This document shows, in pieces, positions 33,866 through 44,980 of a DNA stretch of 64,000 bases (position 1 is its first letter; each line of letters begins with the position of its first letter). The stretch comes from Actinomortierella ambigua (lineage: Eukaryota; Mortierellomycota; Mortierellomycetes; Mortierellales; Mortierellaceae): NCBI GenBank assembly GCA_016098155.1, contig JAAAJB010000102.1, positions 1 through 64,000 on the forward strand, written 5' to 3'. Under the pieces are notes generated by a model. It searched no databases. It saw only the letters and a list, made by a program, of their open reading frames with translations, and was not told where the DNA came from. Position numbers and translations under genes: made by a program.

Positions 33866-34344
33866 TCAATGTACCTTCTCAAGCCCACACACATGTATTC
33901 TGTATCCCGTCAGGGAGTCATCAATGCCTCTCTTGGGTGCGTATGATTTCAAGCAAAAATCTGGCTTACATGGGGTCCTGAACGGGGCACATGGTTCTTG
34001 GGAAGCTCTTGGTGCGTCCTTCCCCTCGTTACCCTCCTCCTGTAGCTCCCTCTCCATTTGCTTCTCCTGTTCCTTCTGCGCGCTCACATCTTTCGAATCG
34101 TCGAGGCACAACGTCAAGTACTGAGCAATGCCAATCCAGACTACTACTACGTGAGGGTCTTGCGGGCAGGTGTACCCAACCTGGAAGGCCGGGCAAGTTG
34201 GCTTCGAACATTCCTTCACCCCATTAACACTCACGATCTTTTGTTTTCCGTCCAAATCAGCAATCCGTTGCGATCGTGCTAACTGAGTTCTTTGAAGCAA
34301 AAACAATAGCACTGGGATGACGAGAACTCGCCCGTCACGACCAT
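33866..34344 (-). pseudogene. Cysteine-rich secreted protein gene with unresolved or broken start
   Basis: A minus-strand frame of about 150 codons has eight cysteines ('KECSKPTCPAF', 'YTCPQDP', 'LTLCLDD', 'EPCAPFRTPCKPDFCLK', 'HVCG') and a charged helical middle ('QKEQEKQMERELQEEGN'). Upstream in the same frame is 'VLVIPVLLFLLQRTQLA', a signal-peptide core, but the frame has no ATG. The ATG at 34344 is one base out of frame with it. Either a single-base frameshift (mutation or assembly error) broke the gene, or a short 5' exon supplies the start through the acceptor at about 34345. Function unknown. Confidence 0.4.
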
Positions 34345-37207
34345 GCTGTCACCGCTGGCAGTGCTACGACCTGATTTTTGGACCCCTCCCCCTCCCTCCC
34401 CCAAGCCAATGAAGCGTGATCCGACGCCAAATCCAGATCGAGCAGAATCCTATTCGTCCACTGTACACTCCCGACGTCTTCTGGAGCAATTCTCTGGACA
34501 CGAATTCCTTGGCGGATGCTCGCAAGTCGCATGTGTCAATGGCGCCCAAGATTGAGTCGTTCGATGTCAGCACGTCCAGTGGAGCTTCCAAAAGTCGCGT
34601 CGCCGGAAGAAAGCTGGAAGATCATTGACGGCCACCTTGCGAGCATCGGTAGCATGAAATCTATTCACAGGCTCCTTTATCCCCTCAGCGATGAGAAGCA
34701 CGTTCTCCGGCAGAGTCTTGACTCCTTAGTTCTTCCGCTCAGGCCGACACAAGTGCGTGTGTAAGCTTTCCCGTCGCGGCTATGAACCACCCTGTAACGG
34801 TACCGATAGAGCGAGCCCTTGAGATCAGGACGTTGAGGGGTATTTTCAGCACACGGTAGGTCCTAGTTCGGAGCGGAGAAGAAGTCGGTATTTAAGCTCG
34901 CTTTCTTGCTATTCTTACTGTTTTTTTTTTTTTTTTTTTTTGCCGCTCTCTTGTGCCTTGGCACCAGTCATCATACGGTTCATAAAGTGCAGCTCGTTCT
35001 GGGCCTCCTCCCAATCACCATCCACCTCGATGAACTGTTGTTCGATCAACCGCAACTTGTATTGAAAGTCCTTCAAACGCGAAAGATACGCTCCTTTGTC
35101 GGTGGGTGCGCGGTACTTAAAGCCGTTGTTGGGAAGAGTACATTGTCGTCGCAAGCGGGAAACCCTGGCACTAAACACTGATACGTCGTCACAGCGGCGA
35201 ACTAAAAGCATGACAACACTCGGAACGTAAAATAAAGAAGGATCCGACATGGAAACATAGTACTCTCCTGAGCCACTACATCCCTGCATTCATTCGGTTT
35301 GCGACATACATAATGTCACACTTCGGATGACGTTGCACGTCAAACTAAGAAAATCACAGAGTAATCGCTATTAGAAAGGGGAGGGGGCATGAATAAATCG
35401 ATGGAAGGTAGCAAGATCATGGTCATGCACTAGAAGGGCTCTCTACAAACCAGCGTGTTTTGGTTCGCACGCTGTCATAGCACATGAGAAGTGTACGATA
35501 GCCCGCCATTGAAGGAAGGTTGTCGATATGCTGGATTCTCATAGGTGATGGTGTTGACCATCCATGTCCTTTTAGTAATGAATACCTCTGAAAAATTGAC
35601 ATGATCGTATTACTCTAAATCCGCATCAGATCCCAGGGGGGCGAGGCCTTGTGTCGTTGATCCGTTTATGGCGTGAAGAGGCCTGTGTTGGTATATTTTT
35701 AACTTCTTGGATGCATGCATGGTCCTTTGGAACACGCGACGTGATCGGATTGGCGCCTGGGACGCGTAACAATGCCTTGATACTCTCTACCATTCCAGGG
35801 GCTCTTCCGTGTCCGCCGTCTCCCTTTCACTTTTCCTGTGGTCTGGTCGTGATCTGTTCTCCTTCCCATTCCTAACGCTGCAGAAATGGTCTGTCCATGG
35901 GACAAGTGAAGGAAAGGACGGGGGGGGGGGTCTCGCGGGAAGAAAATAAGTTGAATGCATATTTTGGTCACAAAATAGGAAACAATAGCATGCACTTCGT
36001 TTGGTCACAATCTCACTAATATTTGTGGGAGTTTGTCCCGCTCAGCGGGGATCAATATCAATGTACCCACCTCCCTCCCGTGGTATATAACTTTTCAAAA
36101 TCATGCTGGAAGGATCTTGCGAAGGGCACCTTTCTGCCATTGTGGTTCCTGGAGACGATGACTCGACCAGCTGTCTCGTACCTCTACTGACATGCCGGAG
36201 GAGGGAAGAAGCGCCCCCCCCCCTTCCCACACTCACAGTTCTTTTTCACAGCTTGCAGAGACTCTTCACCGATTGACAATGAACAGGGGCAGAAACTTTG
36301 TTGCACGTCGACCATTTGAACACAAGGTCGGACGGACTCTCTTCCGCCCAAACTCCTTTGGTGGAAGAGGTAAACAAACCACATCTAGAGGGCACTGGGA
36401 CAGAGCATCTTCCTTTTTTCCCCCTTCGTCATCCTTTCTCTGTTCATTCGCGTGGCCGAGGACATCACCCCGTTCCATTAGTTCTTGGACTTGGAAAGGG
36501 TGTTCGCGTGGGGAGGGGGGAAGGGGAGGGCTGCACCATCGGGAAAAACTGGCCAAAGTCAGTACTCCCTCAATGGCTGGACTGGAGTGGAGAAAAAAAA
36601 TAAGGGTACATTTGCAGAGAAAGTGAAAGTTCAAACTTTCACAGCTTTATTCCTTTCCAACCCATTTGCGCTCCTCTCCTTCTTTCTCATTTTTCCTTCT
36701 CTGCACTTACCACTCCTTCGCATTGTCCTTGTTCCATTTGTGCATAACTCTGCTCGACCAGCCATCTACTTCTTTTTTCAAAGGTGACAGTGGGTTTGAA
36801 AACAACCAGTATTTCCCCCCTCGGCATTTTTTCACAACGTAAGGAAGCTGGAGAGAGCTTTGAGCACCAGAGGGTACGTGCGCTCTCTCCAATCCAGCGC
36901 TCACACCAGTAGGCCCAGGTACTGTTTGTTAGCAACACTTGGATCCTTAATTTCCCCCCAAGTGAACACGAGAACGCAATGGAAGCCAAGAGAGAAAGAG
37001 AAAAGAGAGTAGAGTCACACAGATCATGCCTCTCATGCTCGCCTTGGTGGGTTATGGAGCGACTGGTGTAGCACACGAGATTCTGACCGTTGTCCCACAC
37101 GATTGCTTAACCGTTAGTGCCCATCTGTTGCCCTGCGACCGCGACTTTTGACTGTTTGTTCGGAAACGCCAACTGTCTCCCCACTCTCAGCGCTGCCTGA
37201 AACCACG
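34345..37207. other. Long stretch without a secure gene
   Basis: Nearly 2.9 kb. The best candidate is a minus-strand frame at 34915-35250 ('MSDPSLFYVPSVVMLLVRRC' ... 'DFQYKLRLIEQQFIEVDGDW'), which runs into a 22-base A tract as a poly-Lys tail; it could be a small gene, a retroposed copy or chance. Open frames at 36.2-37.1 kb are mutually antisense and unconvincing. The last about 300 bp should contain the promoter of the ankyrin/anillin-like gene. Confidence 0.35.
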
Positions 37208-40200
37208 ATGAGCGAGGCGATGGTGGACACACTCACAACGGGTGTATTGCCGGACGTGTGCGACCCAGTATCCTCCATAACACCCACTTTCAATGTCACA
37301 CCAGTGGATGATGGCAATGCAGCTTCAACCACGCCGAGTTCGCATCTATCGTCTCTCAACCACCTTTCATACAATCAATTGGAATGTGGCGAGGCGCTTA
37401 TGGAAGCTATTAGAGATCGACTCCTCGAGCGAGTCCTACATATCCTTTCCATACCAGCACATCCACACGAAGGAGAGTCGCATTCCATGGCGACCAACAT
37501 TCTCGAACACATGTCTGCATCTGAGCATGATCTCCCTGGCACGGATGCGATGGTCAAACTAGGTTGCACTAGGGCAAGACTCTTTCCGCTCCACTACGCA
37601 TTGGTCCTCCTTGCGTCTGCTCCACTCGAAGAAGGCCGTGTTCGCTTTCAGATCGTGTTTGCTTTAATCCAGGTATGTCCCCAACTTTTTCATTTTTTCT
37701 GTTGAGTTTCTCTTTGCCGCGCGTCCAGGACCTCGTCGCTCATCAGAGATAAAGGTTAACCAGTCAAGGTCTACTTTTTTTTAGGCATCTACCACTCAAC
37801 AACTGGACGTACTTGTCATAGAATGCAACAACTCGATTCTCCATTTCGCAGCCTATTTTGGCCTTCCTAGTATCGTACAACTCTTGATAGAACGTGGTGC
37901 GTCCGCCTCAATTTTCAACAGTTTAGGCCATCGCCCCATCGACATGACCCAGGAGCCAGCAACCACTGTTTTTCTTAAGAAACCCTCTGCCCATACCGTC
38001 AGCGTTCGACCGTTGTCACCAACTCTCAAAAGCCCAACGTTCCAGTCGTCCTTGGCAAGCCCAACCATTATTCCACCGGCACAGCAACTGGTTCCTCACA
38101 TCTCCACTAACGGCGTGCCCAGGCCTCGGCCTAGCAGTTGGTCAGTTCCGACCTCAACCATCGAAAAGTCAGACACGGATTATTTGAGCACAGGACCTCT
38201 CTTCAACGCCTCTTTAGGTATTCAACAGAGCCATCACCACACAAGTAGTGACTTCTTGCCATCAACCAACGATGCGGTCATCATTCCCAACATTGAACAC
38301 CAGGATCTCCAGCCAGGACGTGGCACTTGCCGCACCTCTGTCAGCCCACTGAGTTGTATCACCATCTCGACTGCAAACTCAACGAACATAGAGTCACCTC
38401 AATCAAACAATGGTAAACCCGAAAAGGTTGTGCTCAAGTCCATTCTGAAACGACCTCAGCAACTGCCTCTCCAATCACCCTCCAGCACTGAAGACGACCA
38501 ACAATCGATTTCCTTCCCAGCGTCAAAAAAATCAGTCCACTGGAATGAGGTGGCGCACGTTCGAGAGTTTTATGTTGCGAGTAACTTTGACGATGACCGG
38601 ATGGGCCCGGAAGATGACATGAACAGCTTTGGCGACGACTTTGGCTTCCGCATGGGCCGTCACCATGGATACCGTGCTTCGGAAGAAGGTAACGGATCAA
38701 CAGCGCATAGCTACGAGCCGGAGGATAGGGCAGCCTGGTTTATCGAAAACCTTGAACTGAACATGAATCATCGTCTTGTCGGGCCCACCACTGCAGGCTT
38801 CGATGAAGAGCAGGATCAACTAGTGCCCGACTCACCTATCGATGCGATGCATGTCTCATCACCACTACTTTCAACCAGCTCCTCGTTCAGCAATAATCAC
38901 CAATCACAGCGTGGGGGCGCTCTGTCTCCTCCTCCTGTTGTCCCAGGCGAACAGCAAAGTTTTGGCATTCCCGACGATGTTTTCCCAGCCAAAGATAACT
39001 CACAGCATGGGATGCCAACGAGCGGAGAGATGGACGGGAGTGCCTCCCCGGAACCGCCTACGCGATCATCACTTGTCATTCAACCTCCACCACTGGCGGC
39101 GAACTCGAAAGGGCGCGGCCTACGTGTCGACACCTCTGGCATGATCCGGCCAGCCAGTCCTCTCCCCCTTTTGCTGTCACCGCCTACCTCATCGCCAGGC
39201 CACGACCGTAGTTTCTCTCCGAATGCTTCGGGCCCCGTCTCGCCACCGTCGTCGTCTTCGCCTATGAGTACTTTTTCAGAGCTGTTCTATGGCCACGGGA
39301 TTAAACACAGGGGCAACATTGACCCGAGCCGCGCTGACAACATGTCCAGAGATTTATCGCCGGCACCGACGTCGCCTCTCCCGCCAGTTCCATCACTAGA
39401 GCCAGTTCGCTCTACAAGCCCTTCTTCACGTGCCAAGGAGCGTGAACTCAAGTCACTCAGCCTCAACGCCCTCAGTGACGATGACCTCAAGGCCATCGGT
39501 CGTATGTCGGCAGCTGGTTTTATCCATCGGTTGAATGAGGATGCTGCCGCCCATAGCGGTGGTAATGATGGGGATCTGGACATCATCGCACCGGGCACCC
39601 CAAATAAGGACCGAGTTTTGATGGGCATACAGCGGAAACGATTCAGTGACTTGGGGAAAGCCCTGCCTGCGTTGCCATCGTCTAGTTCAACTATGCATAT
39701 GGATGATGGATCCATGCCAGCACCCTCGGCGTCACCATTTGATAATCTCACGGCGTTAAATAGCGCTATGAATGGTGGACTACCTCGCCTGGTACGTATC
39801 AATCTTGTACGGCTCCTGCAGTTTTTGTTTTGAGGGGGAGGGGGGTTTTTTTTCCAGGCTAATAACCATTGATTGTTGTTTACATCTTGTTGGGTACCAG
39901 ACTGGGCAAATTTCAGGGCGTGGGTATGCTCCGCGTTTGCCACCACGACAGCGTCCTCCTCGTCGAGGATCGCTTACCATTACCGACTTGCCACCGCCGA
40001 AGCCACTTATTCCGAGGAAGAAAAGTCCATCTTCGTTCCAGGGAACTTCTTTGCCGGGGCTCAATGCTGTCAGCGAGCTACATGATTCCACCCTGGCCGA
40101 GCAGCCCGAAGAAGAAGAGGGTGCAGAGGACCAAAAGCAAGACATAAAAGAGGCTGAGGGAGCAAAGCCTACGATACCCATGGAAACCAAGAACGCTATG

Positions 40201-42198
40201 CCAATGTACAGTGGCAAGATGTTTGTTCGAGGTACTTACTGTTTGATGAAGGTCCTAGCTATGTAGTTACCAAGATTCAAAGTTTTGTTCATTCTTCTCA
40301 ATATTCCTCTCTTTTGTATCAAATGCTTTTGTTCGTAGTGCTGGGATTCAAGGCGCTCAATTTGCCGTCGACCTCCGAGCCAGTCTATGTTTACGTAAAC
40401 TTGCGGAGCGACGGTGACAACCCTGTGTCTACTCCACCAGTGAAACTCGCCAAGAAGACACCTATCAGCCACGAGTTTTGCATGTATGACCATTCTTCAT
40501 TTCTCCATAACAAAGTGGAATTATTCTGCTATGGATTAGCCCCATTAACGATCCCCACGCTTCCTTTTTTTTGTCTTGTCAATTCACCGTGTGTCAAAAA
40601 AAAATAGACCTGTGTGCGCCTCCCAGGAGCTGTCGTTAAGCGTCCATGTTCGACCAGACGATCATGTTGTTCAACGCCTTGCGTCCGACTTGACGGCCCA
40701 TGTTGAGCGGAATGATGTATCAAAAGTCTCTAGAGTGCTCTCCAAGTCGCGCAGCTTCATAGCGCTAGGTACCAATTCGGCATCAAAATTGCGCCCTATT
40801 CAAGGCGCTAATGGAACAGGAGGTGGCGGCAACACCACATCACCCCCGTCTCTTTTACAGAATCGGCCCGTCGGCATCTCGGGCAGGAGAAGCTTCCTTC
40901 CCACATTGTCGTCGTCGTTCAAGAATCAGAATCAACGCTCACTCCCTTCTACGTCTGCATCAACATCAGTACCAGCGTCGACACCCGCACCAGAACCAGC
41001 GCCTGCAACAGCACCAGTACCCTCGCCCTCACCAACGCCAGCACCACACCCAACATCCCTTCATGGACGATCCCACAGTCTTGACGACCAGTCTCTCCCC
41101 ATGATCATGCTCTCGAAATTCATCTCACGCACTGATTACTGCATAGCACAGTCGGGCACGATTCATTTCAACAAGATTCGGAAGCGCCTCGGCGAGGGCA
41201 ATCCTGTCCATTGGAGCTTTGAGATGATGAATGATTGGCATTCTACGGTCTTGCAGGAGCCGGCCTCGCGAAACGGATCATCGATCAAGGCTTTGGCGGA
41301 TCGGACCTCTGGAACAGGCGGTGGGGACTCGGCAGGACCATCATCTACTTCTTCTTCTTCGTCATCGTCTACAGTCAGCACCTTAGTGGGTGTACTCGAG
41401 TTGCAACTATGCTACCTACCCGGTGTTTCTATCGAGGTAAGATACCATGGGCTTTGCGGAAGAACCATGGTTTGCTGGTGATGATTGTGGCACATGTCGA
41501 AAGACGCAACTCTAATATGGGTGTCAATCATGTAGGAGGCACCCAATACGATCCAGGACGTAGAGGCCGACCTGGCTTCAAGACGATGGAAGCGCTACTT
41601 GTGGAAAGAGGGCCATCTTTCGTACCTTAGTAGACGCGGCAAGGTAATTTTGCTCACAACTCTGAAAGATTACCCCAGCCCATGTTTTACTTCTCTTTAA
41701 TTTTTTTTTACTCGCCAATTTACCGATAATTTTTTTTTTTTTTTTTTTTTTTTACAGGGTTGGAGGCGAGACTTTTACAGAATCATTGGCGATGCTCTGA
41801 TCCAGCACGACGACTCTCTGAGAGTGCTCCGAGCCATGGATCTCTCCAGGGCTGTGGATGTCAAGGTGTCGTCCATCACCACCCCCTCCACACCCACCTC
41901 CGACTCCTCTCAGGATCCCTCGCTGACGGCAGGCCATCTTTTATCACCACCTCAGTCCCCCACTCCAATTTCGCCTACTCGACCATTGTCATCATCCTCG
42001 TCCTCGTCCTCATCCTCAGCAACATACATATCAGAGGTGGCCATGGGCACCGAGGTGCTCCAACGACAATTTGTGATTGAGTTCTCCGGTGGCGAGCGTG
42101 TTCAACTTGCCGCGGACTCGGAACAAGAGCGGGCACAGTGGATCAAGGCTGTTCGATGTGTGTTGGATCGTGCACCACCTATGGCAGTGGCGACATGA
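37208..42198 (+). CDS. Ankyrin, anillin-homology and PH domain protein (Bud4/Int1/anillin-like)
   Basis: Seven exons: 37208..37672, 37785..39791, 39901..40231, 40339..40483, 40608..41436, 41536..41643 and 41758..42198; 1441 residues, phases consistent. Residues about 125-215 contain ankyrin-type helices ('LFPLHYALVLLASA' and 'NSILHFAAYFGLPSIVQLL'). A long disordered Ser/Pro-rich region follows, with a 'KKSVHWNE' motif like PP1-interacting or phospho-regulated sites. From about 928, 'SGKMFVRVLGFKALNLPS', 'EFCIPVCASQELSLSVHV' and downstream strands match the anillin/Bud4 C2-like homology region. The C-terminal PH domain starts 'EGHLSYLSRRGKGWRRDFYR' and ends 'ERAQWIKAVRCVLDRA', with a Ser/Pro insertion between strands. 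Relatives organise septins and the cytokinetic ring at the cortex; that role is inferred. Confidence 0.85.
41731..41753 (+). repeat. 23-base T tract at intron 3' end
   Basis: An uninterrupted T run directly before the acceptor of the last intron of the ankyrin/anillin-like gene; it doubles as polypyrimidine tract and is a likely site of length polymorphism. Confidence 0.8.
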
Positions 42199-42740
42199 AC
42201 AACATCTGTAGCATGCAGCTTGGGGGTCATAATATTATGACCAACCAACCAACCATGACGGGCACGTTGCTTTGCTGCAATCCAGCTTCCCCTGTTTTTT
42301 TTTCATCTCTCTCTTTTTTTTTTTTACAAGATAAGAACCAATTACCTATTTTATGCTTGTCGATTTCTTTTTCTCCGAATATACCCACTCTCCCTCCGTC
42401 TGCCCCATGATAATGCGTGCTATGTAGTTTTCCTACATGGGTTAGACATGCCAATAGGTCTTGAAGGAGACAATACCAGGATAGGGGTATGTAGGAGGGG
42501 AGGATACGCAACAACGACGGCAGAAACCTGAGTCACCCACATCCCTTCGTTGACCACTGTTAGGTATTTCATCAAAGTACAATGTTTCTGCTGTTTTTGA
42601 ACTTCCAGTGTGTACAATACTGCTAGACATCGTTTTTTTTTTTTATTTTCCCATTGGGCGGGGAAAAAAAAAGAAGGGTACATAAAAACAAGGGTGAGGT
42701 GGGAGGGTAGGGGGGTCGCTCTTTAGCCATTTTTTTTTCT
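42199..42740. other. Convergent intergenic region
   Basis: It lies between the 3' ends of the anillin-like and MOSC genes. It contains T/A runs and nothing coding. Confidence 0.5.
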
Positions 42741-44591
42741 CTAAGCCGCGGCAGTGAGGGCGTCGAGCTCAGCCTCGCTAGTGGCCCAGATGTTGGCACC
42801 GGTGCGCTTACGCTCACCCTCAAACACCTGCTTGACCTCGATCACATCGCCAACCTGCATCACGCCGGACTTGACGCCAGGGATGGCGTTGATACCCACG
42901 CATGCCGTGAACTTTGCCTTCTTGCCCTTGTCAACACGGCGGTAGCTAACAACATCCAAATAAGGTATATCAAGTTAGGATCACCATAATACCCCCTCCC
43001 CTCGTTTTCGTTCAAAGTACATCCAAAAACTGAAACCTTTTCCCTAAAATCCCTTACCTCTGAAGAGTCTTTTGGGGCTGCAGCTTATCCTTGACTCCCG
43101 TAACGGGATCGACGTTGGGCAGCGAGCAGCGAGTGCAACGGCACGAGAAGTAGTAAGGGATACCGTGAATGTTGGCAAGGACCCACATATCCTCGTCCCA
43201 GGGCTTGCTAACGCCGGTGACAATGACATTGGGTCGGAAGTTGAGTGCCTTCACGGGGGTCTCAAGGCGCGTGTTGATGTCGGCCACAGACTCTTCCGAC
43301 AAGACCAGGATGGGGAAGTTGTCGGCAAAGGCCGTCTAGATGGAAATAATCCAGGAAAAAAAAAGACGGAGAAAATGTTGGCAAGCAGATTACCGTGTAT
43401 CTTTTTTTTCTTTCTTTCTTTCTTGGGTAAAAGAGTACGTCTGGAGATCCCAGAGGGCTTCCTTGGTACTTCCCACAAATGTTTTAGAGTATTTCTTTTC
43501 TTACCTCTGGCTGGAAACCAATCTCCTTGGGGCCGGGGGAGTGCTCGACAACAGCACGGACATCAGTAGGCGACTTGTGGACAAGACGGCAGGGCACTTC
43601 CAGAAAGTCAGAGAAGAGCTTGGCAGCCTCGTCACCCATATCAGCACCCTTGACCAGTTCGTCCCAGATGTTGACTGTGACCGACTCGTACTTGGAGTGG
43701 CTAATATGTTGGATGCGGCGAAGAAAAAAAAAGGGGGTGGGGAGGAGGGCATGGTTTTAGAAAAAGGCTGCTTTTGGAAGGATTCAAAGATGGGAGCGTG
43801 GGACACCCGCTAAAACGTACTCTGGGTTGAGAGGGACCGTGAGGGACTTGTCGCCGGCTGTGATCACCAAGTTGTCACCATCAATCTTGGGCTCGATCAG
43901 GACCATCTAATATTGGTTGTAGAGTTATAGATGGATTTTTATGCTTAGGATCCGGTTGCTGCGCACTCCTTGAGAGTCATGGTGAATCGTCGTCGTAATG
44001 GCAGCCATAAAGGCTAAATTATTTCACATTCGGTAGAAAAAAGGGCCCTATCGGAGTTTTACACAGCAAAGAGAGGAGGAGTGGGATGGGGGTGGGGAGC
44101 AAGAGTGCAGTAGCATTAAATGACTTACGCGAGGGAGCTCACGCATGGTGCGCTTGATGTTTGTTGCTGGATCGATCACCGTGAAAATGCGGTCGTTCTG
44201 CCCAGGAAAGAATGAGAAACAAAACGGAGAGAGAGATACTTGTCAGTCAGTGTGAAGGTCTGTGCAGCAACAAACGTGGGAAGCCAACAACCTGAACAAG
44301 TGGTATTCGGTGCCCGTGGACGGGAATGTCCTTTTTGTTCATACCAAGAGACCGTCTATTTGTAAGAGAAGAACCATCCATCGAATGAACAATGGTGTGA
44401 CAACAGGGTTGGCTCGTTAAGTCTGAGGCTCAAGACGCATCATCGATACATGTTCACATGGGGGGGGGGGAGGAGAAGCCTGTAAAAGAAGGTAAGGTGT
44501 ACTCACACTTGGAGAGGTGGGCTTCCTGGACTTGGATGCCACCACAGCTCTTGATAGGGAAAATCCACAGGGAGGAAACGACGGGTGCCAT
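42741..44591 (-). CDS. MOSC domain protein (mARC/YcbX-like)
   Basis: Exons 44509..44591, 44292..44355, 44129..44197, 43821..43906, 43505..43700, 43058..43335 and 42741..42945; 326 residues. The start 'MAPVVSSLWIFPIKSCGGIQ' is the hallmark of the MOSC N-terminal beta-barrel ('YPIKSC'). 'TAFADNFPILVLSEESVADI' and 'FSCRCTRCSLPNVDPVTG' mark the MOSC domain; the cysteine in the latter block is the molybdenum ligand in mARC and YcbX. A predicted molybdenum-cofactor enzyme reducing N-hydroxylated compounds, with an electron partner supplied separately because no ferredoxin domain is fused here. No clear mitochondrial presequence or transmembrane anchor is visible. Seven small exons, all phases checked. 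Confidence 0.88.
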
Positions 44592-44980
44592 GACTGGAGG
44601 TTGTGCGAAATGAGCAATGAAGAAATGGGAGAAGGTAAATGGGGGCTCTATTTATCCATTCGCACAGCAAACAGAAACGTGAGATCGGTATTTTCTGTCC
44701 GAATACTCTTGCCAGCCATCGAGTGGCTCAAAAATGGCTTGGAGAGTTGAAGGTGCTATTGTACGCTCATTCGTACATACCAAACGAGTGAACATATCCC
44801 CTTTTGGGTCTGACAACAGCGCAAAGACCTTGGCCAGATAAGAAGCCCTAAATTCGGATCGATGTTCCCCTCCCGCACCCTTTTCTCCCTGCCCCGCTCC
44901 TGCCGTTCCAAAACTGACTGAATCATCAAAATATAGGGCTGAGGATGATAATGCTATTGTTACATTTTGTAAACGCGTCG
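44592..44980. other. Intergenic, MOSC promoter
   Basis: It separates the MOSC start from the HEM14 stop, both on the minus strand. No gene or RNA was seen. Confidence 0.45.

Noticed and set aside
36192..37100. Open frames of 100-144 codons on both strands
   Set aside because: They overlap one another antisense, are basic and low-complexity, and show no domain, signal peptide or splice-consistent extension.
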